Positions 56,509-64,000 of a DNA stretch of 64,000 bases are shown piece by piece. Origin of the DNA: Chamaelirium japonicum (taxonomy: Eukaryota; Streptophyta; Magnoliopsida; Liliales; Melanthiaceae); the NCBI GenBank assembly GCA_947650365.1, contig OX393553.1, forward strand, positions 37,737,947 to 37,801,946, in the 5' to 3' direction. The notes below the pieces were generated by a model that saw only the letters and a list, made by a program, of their open reading frames with translations, had not been told where the DNA came from and ran no database searches. A program made the position numbers and the translations under genes. The stretch's first letter is position 1, and every line of letters starts with the position of its first letter.

Positions 56509-56856
56509 GCGGGACCCACCAGCCCTGCCTGGGGGGCCCACGGAGACGACGGCAGGACCCACCGGCCCTATCTGGGGGGTCCGCAGAGATGACTGCGGGA
56601 TCCACCGGCCTTGCCTGGGGAGTCCACAGAGATGACTGCGGGACCCACCGGCCCTACCTGGGGGGTCCATAGAGACGACTGCGGGACCCACCGGCCCTGC
56701 TTGGGGAGTCCACCAAGACAACTGCGGGACCTACCGGCCCTGCTTGGGGGGTCCACAGGGACGACTACGGGACCCACCGACCCTGCCTGGGGAGCCCACC
56801 GATACAACAGCTAGCAGGACCCACCAGCCATGCCTGGCGGATCTCCAAATACAAAC
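56509..56856 (+). repeat. 43-bp minisatellite, about 8 copies
   Basis: The unit starts GCGGGACCCACCGGCCCTGC and continues CTGGGGGGTCCACAGAGACG. This is the inverted partner of the array at 57755-58250. The frames it opens are repeat artefacts. Confidence 0.9.
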
Positions 56857-57294
56857 GGGAGAAACCGTCATTTGCCCCGGTTTTTCTCCCAGAAAATTTC
56901 TATAAATAGCAGACCATGCCAATTAAAAAGGGATCGAAAACCTTATTCTTGATTCTAGAATCACTTTCAAAAACTCAGAGCTCTGAGATTCCAACCCTTC
57001 GATATTCCAATACCTTCGACCTTTTTTTCAAAAGAGATCAATGATACTCGGCCTGTCGAGGTCTGTGGGGGAAAAATCTTCGTGCCGATCCGAAGACTTC
57101 ACTCCACCAGTCAATTGAAGTTGAGTGAAAGGTCTTTGATCGATCTGTTGATTGGAATGTAGGTCTGAAGGACGATGCCTTGTTGACTTTGAGTTGAGAC
57201 TTTTGATATGCAAACAAAGAAGATTGACACAAGGTGTGATCTCGGAGTTTAGCCGAAGCCTACATCTCTGTGCTATAAGGAGCAACCCGAATCC

Positions 57295-57583
57295 ACTAAC
57301 TCTTTGTTCGTCGTGACCTCGACAGGCCAAGTGTCACTGAGGTGTCTCTAAACTCTTCAGAGACAAGAAGAAGATCGAGGGAACTCGAATTCACTAACTC
57401 TTTGCTTGAAGTGACCTCGACAGGCCGAGTGTCATGGAAGTGTCTCTGAACTCTTCAGAGACAAGAAGAAGATCGAGGGAACTCGAATTCACTAACTTTT
57501 TGCTGGAAATGACCTCGACAGGCCGAGTGTCACTGAAGTGTCTCTGAACTCTTCAAAGACAAGAAGAAGATCGAGGAAATTGG
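57295..57583 (+). repeat. 98-bp tandem repeat, 3 copies
   Basis: The unit starts ACTAACTCTTTG and contains GACCTCGACAGGCC, GTGTCTCT and AGACAAGAAGAAGATCGAGG. Confidence 0.9.
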
Positions 57584-57754
57584 AAGATCGAAAGCTAGGA
57601 TTCCAGAGTTCTGGGATTTCTGGATTCTGGTCTCTGGTTTTTGAAATCAGATTTCAGATCCTTTTACACTCGAAGGCTCTACTATTTATAGGATTTCCCG
57701 GAAGGAAAACTGGGGAAAATGGCGGTTTCTGCTATTGTATCTGGGGATCCTCCA

Positions 57755-58250
57755 GGCAGAGCTGGTGGGTCCCGCTGTCATCTCTGGCGACTCCACAGAC
57801 GGGGCTGGTGGATCCCGCTGTAGTCTCTGTGGGTCTACCAGGCAGGGCTGGTGGGTCCCACTGTAGTCTTTGTGGGCCTACCAGGCAAGGCTGGAAGGTC
57901 CCGCTGTGGTCTCTATGGGCTTACCAGGCAAGGCTGGTGGGTCCCACTGTAGTCTATGTGGGCCCACCAGGCAGGGTTGGTAGGTCCCGCTATAGTCTCC
58001 GTGGGCCCACCAGGCAGGGCTGGTGGGTCCCGCCGTGGTCTCTGTGGACCCCCCAGGCATGGCCAGTGGGTCCCGCGGTAGTCTTCGTGGACCCCCCCAG
58101 GCAGGGTCGGTGGGTCCCGAGGTGGTCTCTATGGACCCCCCAGGTAGGGCCGGTGGGTACCACGGTAGTCTTCATGGACCCCCCAGGCAGGGTCGGTGGG
58201 TCCTGAGGTGGTCTCTGTGGACCCCCCTGGCAGGGCCGGTGGGTCTCGCG
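57755..58250 (-). repeat. 43-bp minisatellite, about 11 copies, inverted partner
   Basis: On the plus strand the unit is GGTGGGTCCCGCTGTGGTCT followed by CTGTGGACCCCCCAGGCAGG. It is the inverse of the array at 56509-56856. Confidence 0.9.
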
Positions 58251-58670
58251 GTGTGTGGGGCTTCTTGCCAAAATTTGCACCCACAAGGTCACTTCGAACC
58301 AAGTGTTAGTGAATTCGGATTACTCCCTATAGCACGGAGACGTAGGCTTAGGCTAAACTCCGAGATCACACTCTGTGTCAATCTGATATCTTTACTTTTC
58401 AAGGTCTAAACCCAAAAAGGCTCTTACAAATGATATCCAAGTTAACAACCTGGACAAGCACTTAATCGAATCTTCGATTCAACTCGATTGACTGGTTGGG
58501 TGGAGTCTTCGGGTCGGCATGAAGATCATCCCCCACAGCAACTACAGTGAAATCATTATAGCAACCGCTACACGCATAATTATAGGTGAATGGATACTCT
58601 TGCTGAAAATGAGTGGATGATCTTTCTGGAGACAAATGGATACTCTTGTTGAAAATGAATGGATGATCTA

Positions 58671-59215
58671 TATGATGTTTCGCTAGGATTGGATTTCCCT
58701 ACTTCTCTCGCTAGTGTTAGGGAGAGGAGTAGGGAAAGTTGTGGGCCCCTTGGTTTGAATAAAACAAGGGTTCCACTACGGACCGAATGGGAAAATTTTG
58801 GTACCATATATACTGAACCCATCTCTAGCATCAATGTCATTTTCCATGCATCAGAGTGGTGGGAGCTTTTATCTAGGGACCATGGGATGAACCCAAAGGG
58901 GATGCTCAAAACCACCATAGGGGCATCGGATGGTCCCTATGAATTTCGGTACGGTACCATATAATTTCCCATAAAACAATTGCACAAAAGTTTCTCGTAC
59001 TATTTAATTTTTTGGAATGTCCTTTTTTCATTTGTTGTGTTGGTCGCAATGCAAATAGGAGTATTTGTTCTTGTCAAGAAATAGAAAGAGATTTGAGGAA
59101 TCCGTTGGAGTTCTCTACAATTTCCACGCCATATTTTGCCTATGTGATAGCTAGGAGCTGCTAGAATAGAGAAACATCCTTAGGAGTCTGTTGGAGATGC
59201 TCTAAGGTCCTCTCT
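58671..59215 (+). repeat. Diverged copy of the AGAGCAT-ended repeat
   Basis: Shares GATTTCCCTACT, GGGAAAGTT, TTTGAATAAAACAA and the end GTTGGAGATGCTCTAAG with the two copies further right, but with extra sequence. Non-coding. Confidence 0.55.
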
Positions 59216-59448
59216 TAAAGAAATTTATTTTTTTGAAGAAGTGAATTGTTTCATGTGCCATGGTTATTTCGGAGTAGTAATTTCTCCTAGTGTTAGAAAT
59301 CGAGGGGTTCGTTACGCGACACCGCGGATCTATTTATCCACATTTTACCTAGTTCAATCGCTTGTGTATGAAAATTGATATGGACTGTTGAAGTGAGAAT
59401 GCAGGCACTAGAAGATGTCTTCAGAGACTTGGAGAAAGTACTCACTCA
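59216..59448. other. Spacer, nothing recognised
   Basis: No coding similarity. Confidence 0.4.
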
Positions 59449-59454
59449 AGAGGA

Positions 59455-59685
59455 GCTGGTAGGAGAAAAATTTGACGATCGGCTTTGACGATTGATAATT
59501 ACGACTAACCAGTGTCATTGCGCCACATACGCCATATGAGGGTAAAAAGATAATTTAAAGAGGCTACGGTGGTTATGTTTATTGGGGTTCAGATTACCTT
59601 CTTACCCTCACTAGCATAGGTGGCGCAATGCCACTAATCGGTCATAATTACCTATCATCAAAGCGGATCGTCAAAATTTTTCTTG
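59455..59685. mobile_element. Foldback MITE with about 100-bp inverted arms
   Basis: Left arm GAGAAAAATTTGACGATCGG..TGTCATTGCGCCAC..GAGGGTAAAAAG; the right arm is the inverse (CTTACCCTC..GTGGCGCAATGCCAC..GATCGTCAAAATTTTTCTT). GAGCTG lies at both edges (possible target duplication). No coding. Confidence 0.75.
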
Positions 59686-59982
59686 AGCTGATTCATGCTT
59701 TTTTGTGCCTTCTAACTATTCTAACTATTCAGAATGCAATTATAAAAAAATATAACTACATAAAATAAAATTCTAATGAAAAAAAAAACATTTATAGTTA
59801 ATAATTCTGGCGACTAATCATAAAATTTTAGGAAGATGGCTAGATCTTTTCTTCTTACCTAGAAAATAAAAAATGTTTGGTTTTAAAAATATAAGGAGAA
59901 AAGGCTTTTTTCAAAAATAAACATTTTAAAGAATAAACAATGCCTTGTGAAAATCAAACAACTTTTAGGATCTTTTGCCCCA

Positions 59983-60507
59983 TGGAAGGATCTTGGTGAG
60001 TAAGAGAAACGGGCTCCTAGAAAAAAGATCCTTCGGAACTGTAGCGAAATGATGTGGGCCCATCATGAAAGTGACGCTCCAACAAATCCCGTGTTTCGAG
60101 AGTCCGATTTCCCTACTCAGTCTGGTGCTGGCGAGAGCAATTGGGAAAGTTTTGTGGTGGGTCCCTCGTCTTGTTTGAATAAAACAAAAGGCAAAAAAAT
60201 ATCTTTCATTCTTAATTTCTTGAAATGCCCTTACCCCTATGTTTGTCGAATTGCATTTGAACTTTTCAAGAAATGAGAAGAGATTTGAGGAGCCTACTAG
60301 AGTGCTCTATAATTCCCACTCCATACTTTGTCTATACTGTAACTTGGAGCCCCATGAATAGGGAAAGATCTTAGGAGCCCATTGGAAATGCTCTAAGCTA
60401 ACAAACACCTGTCGCACTCAATGACCTATGGATCAATGTGTACATATTGCTTGGACGATCGGGCCGAAACCATTAGACCGGCTCTCCCTAGTATAACCAC
60501 AGAAATT
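59983..60507 (+). mobile_element. MITE-like repeat, copy 2 (AGAGCAT end)
   Basis: About 525 bp, nearly identical to 60628-61151. The tail, inverted, reads CTTAGAGCATTTCCAATGGG, close to the AGAGCATCTCCAA end of widespread plant MITEs. The left part has GGATCTTGGTGAGTAAGAG and GGGCTCCTAG. Copies are in direct order with 120 bp between them. Confidence 0.65.
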
Positions 60508-60627
60508 GTTTGGGGATCTTTTTCGCTGGTCCGTGCGTCTCCCTGCAAGACAAAGAAAAACGTAAGAACGGTTGGCTCCCTTACGAGCACAGGCCCTCCG
60601 ACGCTCAAGTCAGTTTCAGGAGATTGA

Positions 60628-61151
60628 TGGAAGGATCTTGGTGAGTAAGAGAAACGGGCTCCTAGAAAAAAGATCCTTCGGAACTGTAGCGAAATGATGT
60701 GGGCCCATCATGAAAGTGACGCTCCAACGAATCCCGTGTTTCGAGAGTCCGATTTCCCTACTCAGTCTGGTGCTGGCGAGAGCAATTGGGAAAGTTTTGT
60801 GGTGGGTCCCTCATCTTGTTTGAATAAAACAAAAGGCAAAAAAATATAATTCATTCTTAATTTCTTGAAATGCCCTTACCTCTATGTTTGTCGAATTGCA
60901 TTTGAACTTTTCAAGAAATAAGAAAAGATTTGAGGAGCCTACTAGAATGCTCTATAATTCCCACTCCATACTTTATCTATACTGTAACTTGGAGCCCCAT
61001 GAATAGGGAAAGATCTTAGGAGCCCATTGGAGATGCTCTAAGCTAACAAACACCTGTAGCACTCAATGACCTATGGATCAATGTGTACATACTGCTTGGA
61101 CGACCGGGCCGAAACCATTAGACCGGCTCTCCCTAGTATAACCACAGAAAT
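60628..61151 (+). mobile_element. MITE-like repeat, copy 3 (AGAGCAT end)
   Basis: Nearly identical to 59983-60507, with only scattered single-base differences, so the duplication is recent. Inverted tail CTTAGAGCATCTCCAATGGG. Confidence 0.65.
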
Positions 61152-61320
61152 ATAGGTACGCCGGTATGCATTGTTTGGCCCTGTGAGGCGGTCTCGTTTG
61201 CGCCAGTTAGTGGCTCCTCATCCTGTCAGCTTGTTGTTTGTTTAAGCTTGTGCCAGACTGTGGCGCCTCCCGGAGGTCCGATGACTTCCCCCTTTGGAGT
61301 ACCAAAAAAAAAAAAAAAAA
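61152..61320 (+). mobile_element. Possible LINE 3' tail
   Basis: T/G-rich tail with GTGCCAGACTGTGGCGCCTC and CCCCCTTTGGAGTACC, then an A-run at 61304-61320. It fits a 5'-truncated LINE (or SINE) end; no coding remains. Confidence 0.4.
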
Positions 61321-61421
61321 TTAATAATAATTTTGACTTACCCCTTTAAAATTATAAGCTAATTAGTAAGTCATTCCCCTTTTAATTTTCCCCCTAAAAA
61401 TTTGATTTACACCGCCATAAC

Positions 61422-62463
61422 TAGGGGTGGGACTTGGGCGGTCTGACCCGAACCCGACCCGCCCAACCGGAACAATTAGAGCTGGCAATTTCAGACCCGA
61501 CACGAAGTTTGCTGGTCTGGGTCAGGGCTAAATGGGTTCGGGTCGTAAACGGATTGACACAACAGACCCGTTTAATAAACGGGTCGAGTCCGGGTTTAGG
61601 GTCTGGACACGATAGACTCGGGAAGACCCGTTTAAAATTCAACGGGTCGTGTCGTGTCGGGTCAAGTCGGGTCTACCTGTAATCCGATATTGTAATATGA
61701 TGTACCAGCAGGTCTATCGAGTTAGGTCGGGTCGAGTCGGACTGTGTCGGATCGGGTCAATTGAATAGACTCGTGTGGTAAACGAGTCTAACGGGTCTTA
61801 TCAGGTCTACCTGTTTATAAACGGGTCGGGTACGGGTTTAGGATCTAGACACGATTAGTTAAACGGGTCGGGTCCGGATCTAGGGGTTTTGGACACGCCC
61901 CGAAACTAGACATGACACGAACCCGACACGACCCGACCCGTTGCCACCCCTACGAACAATGGACAAATATGGGCAAAACTAGTTAAAAACTTGGAAAGAT
62001 TTGGACAAAAAAAAATCAACCTGATTTCAATTTGGATGGGTTTCGGCACCGATTTTTCCAACCCGAGGAAGTGATGCATTAAGATTGAATGCTTTGATAC
62101 CTTTTTTTTATGTAAATCAAAGACTGTCTGTTTGATGTTGAATGCTAAGAATTCGTTTGAAATATGTGAGGATATGAGTTGCACTTTATATTTTCGTTAT
62201 GCAATTCAAAGAATTTTTTTATCCAATTCAAAATTTTGTTGGAATTTTTATCCATTTATTTATGTGCACAAGCATTTCTAATTCGGCAACCAATCTATTA
62301 TTTTGCAAATTGGGCAACCCGAGGACCCCGATCAACTAGAATGGGCAAGCACGAGTTGAGCTTCAATGGGTTCTCCGGGTTCCACGGGCAAAACGGGTTT
62401 AACATTTGTGCAAGTCAGGTTGGGCATGGGCAAACCCTTCAAACCGCCCAAGTCCCACCCCTA
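61422..62463. mobile_element. hAT-type MITE (outer), holds a second MITE
   Basis: Ends TAGGGGTGGGACTTGGGC and its inverse at the right (CCCAAGTCCCACCCCTA). 8-bp flanks GCCATAAC (61414-61421) and CCCATAAC (62464-62471), one mismatch. Inner sequence is non-coding; the frames seen are GGGTCG-repeat artefacts. Confidence 0.8.
61477..61952. mobile_element. hAT-type MITE (inner), GGGTCG-rich
   Basis: Ends TAGAGCTGGCAA and TTGCCACCCCTA (inverse TAGGGGTGGCAA). 8-bp flanks GGAACAAT (61469-61476) and CGAACAAT (61953-61960), one mismatch. The interior is dense in GGGTCGGGTC and ACCCGTTTA motifs. Confidence 0.82.
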
Positions 62464-62471
62464 CCCATAAC

Positions 62472-62858
62472 TATATGATATTTAGACATACACCCCATAA
62501 CAATATGATATTTAGGCATACCCTCCCATTATGACTAATCATCATATATTAATTTGGGAGGTTAAGTCAAATTGGGGTCGTAAGTCAATTGTTAATTGCC
62601 GCGGAGAGGGTGGGGGGGGGGGCGTAAGTCAGAATTATCCAAAAATAAATATTCAAAGCATTGAACCTTTTGACTTGCCATAAAAAATAATAATAATAAA
62701 TATTGAAGTCCTGCATAAGAAAGTTCAAACTTCAGTCTAAAGAAGATAGTTTGGTGTGATACTGTAATTTCTGGAACCGGGGCTTGCGCATGTTCAAAGG
62801 AACAATTGGAGGAATGGGGCTATCGCCTACAATTGTTTGCTTCATCAGCAATGAAAAC
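62472..62858. other. Spacer with a short duplicated motif
   Basis: CCCATAACTATATGATATTTAG is duplicated as CCCATAACAATATGATATTTAG (62464 and 62497). Nothing else recognised. Confidence 0.4.
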
Positions 62859-63341
62859 CAGGGTTGGCAATGGGTCGGGTCGGGTCGGGTCGGGTTCGGG
62901 TTCGGTTGAGACATAGGTATAAGGGCAAAACAATAAATCCGAACCCGATCCGTTTAATAAACAGAACGTAAACTTAAATCCAAACTCAACCCGCCTAATA
63001 AATGGATTGACCCAACCCGACCCGTTTAACCCGTTTACTAAACGGGTCGGATCGTGTTGGCTCGGGTTGGGTCAACAGAACCCATGTAAATCTTTCGGGT
63101 TGGGTCAAGACAGATCGGATTGGACCGGGTTTGCTCTGGTTGGCTCCGGTCGGGTTGACATGACCCATTTGGTAAACGGGCCAGGTCGGGCCAATCGGGT
63201 TATAAGTACAAACCCGAATCCGACTCATTAATTAAACGGGTCAATCAGGTCGATCCGTTTATGACCTAAACCCATTTAGGTCAAACCCAAACATACTAAC
63301 TTCAGGTCGGGTTCAGGTTGGGTTAAGGATTGCCATCCCTA
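62859..63341. mobile_element. hAT-type MITE, GGGTCG-rich, third copy
   Basis: Ends CAGGGTTGGCAA and TTGCCATCCCTA (inverse TAGGGATGGCAA). 8-bp flanks ATGAAAAC (62851-62858) and ATGAACAC (63342-63349), one mismatch. Same interior type as 61477-61952. Confidence 0.8.
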
Positions 63342-63617
63342 ATGAACACGTGACCCACTAATAATAAAATCCCGAGTCACGAGGCACATAGTTCCAGGTT
63401 GCTACAGAATAACACGGTGGCATCTGAGTCGTGACCCACTAATTTTTGAAAAACTGGATTTGGTAGGGTATTTCCGAGGACTTGGTCACTGCAAAAGGCA
63501 ATAAATTGCTTTATCAAAATAAATATGGATTTATTCCTTATTGTATCGCATGTGACTAGAACGTGAGTTGGTCGTGCGGGATCGAGTTTCACAACGGGAC
63601 CTGGGTTTGATTCTACT

Positions 63618-63624
63618 TGTAACG

Positions 63625-63702
<78 letters not shown>

Positions 63703-64000
63703 TTGGAGATAAAAAGGATTAGTCTATTTATTAGGCCAAAGGGTCTATATATAGGCATTGCATGTACAAGAGGGTGAACTCCTATTGTACAGTATACAAT
63801 ATCACTAACACCTCCCCTCAAACTCAAGGTAGGTCATGCATCATGAGTTTGCTGAGTAGAAACTGAAAACGTGAAACTGGATGCGACTTCGTGAAGAAGT
63901 CAGCAATCTGCTCTCCAGAGAAAACGTAGGGGAGAGAGCTAGTCTCGGTTTGATACTCCTGACAAGAGTAGTAGCAATCGAGCTCGATGTACTTCGTCCG
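63618..64000 (-). mobile_element. Copia LTR retrotransposon, 3' end, runs off the right edge
   Basis: 3' LTR 63618-63810 (TGTAACGGACGAG..CACTAACA) with a long GA run inside; CCTCCCCTCAAACTCAAGG next to it is the polypurine tract on the minus strand. To the right the minus strand encodes the end of Copia RNase H (RTKYIELDCYY, EQIADFFTK). The body lies outside the window, so intactness cannot be judged. Confidence 0.85.
63628..63698 (+). repeat. (GA)n microsatellite
   Basis: About 35 uninterrupted GA units, inside the Copia LTR. Confidence 0.97.

Larger units (their letters stand above)
56290..58670. mobile_element. Foldback-like structure built from 43-bp repeat arrays
   Basis: Four blocks occur in both orientations. 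Outer arm: 56290-56480 / 58545-58670 (CAAGAGTATCCATTC, GATTTCACTGTAG). 43-bp array: 56509-56856 / 57755-58250. TATA-bearing block: 56857-57020 / 57590-57755 (CTATAAATAG). GTGGGGGA..GATCTCGGAGTTTAGCC block: 57066-57340 / 58260-58545. Order is D A B C, three 98-bp tandem units, then B' A' C' D'. No transposase, no long real ORF. The element class is unknown; a foldback or MULE-type origin is a guess. Confidence 0.65.

Noticed and set aside
56408-58409. Pro/Gly-rich proteins and a CRISPR-like look of regular 43-bp units
   Set aside because: Tandem minisatellite without distinct spacers, in a plant genome; frames are open on both strands by composition.
61421-63231. ORFs rich in TRTRPAQP or NPTRPDPT
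   Set aside because: GGGTCG-type low-complexity sequence of MITEs.

Overview
This window is nuclear DNA from a flowering plant. The evidence is a plant-type SMP/C2 membrane-contact-site gene with GT..AG introns, Copia and Gypsy LTR retrotransposons primed by initiator-Met tRNA, plant L1-type LINEs, a TRIM, and many hAT-type MITEs with 8-bp target duplications. The species cannot be named from the sequence.

One host gene organises almost everything from the left edge to about 55.7 kb. It lies on the minus strand, starts with an ATG at 55668, and runs leftward through 13 exons to 5560; the last exon or exons are off the left edge. The spliced product (753 residues in the window) has an N-terminal membrane hairpin, an SMP lipid-transfer domain and three C2 domains. 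This matches the plant NTMC2T3/SYTF (extended-synaptotagmin-like) family. All 13 coding exons are multiples of three and every intron seen is phase 0. Intron 1 is 19.4 kb, intron 3 is 9.7 kb and intron 12 is 11.2 kb; the growth is due to transposable elements.

Layout: 1-3591, Copia element on the minus strand, running off the left edge (last intron); 3.9-5.4 kb, degraded LTR-element pair; 5560-5865, exon 13; 7.8-10.3 kb, Gypsy relic; 10516-13279, non-coding LTR element with a 44-bp minisatellite; 14.56-16.6 kb, LINE relic carrying a hAT insertion; 17.07-18.12 kb, exons 10-12; 18.1-21.8 kb, intron 9 with LTR-like and MITE debris; 21.8-26.1 kb, exons 4-9; 26.1-35.8 kb, intron 3 with a GeBP-like gene fragment, a Copia relic and a hAT-in-hAT nest; 35.8-36.1 kb, exons 2-3; 36.1-55.5 kb, intron 1 with a hAT MITE, a dead L1 LINE, an old Copia element (44522-54683) that carries a young whole-looking Copia element (45442-50650), and a 350-bp TRIM; 55480-55668, exon 1, directly preceded by a GA-repeat leader.

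Right of the gene (about 56-64 kb) no host gene is visible. The region holds a 2.4-kb foldback-like structure built from 43-bp repeat arrays, a foldback MITE, three copies of an AGAGCAT-ended repeat, a LINE tail, three hAT MITEs rich in GGGTCG (one nested in another), and the end of a further Copia element at the right edge. No prokaryotic features, CRISPR arrays, tRNA or rRNA genes were seen.
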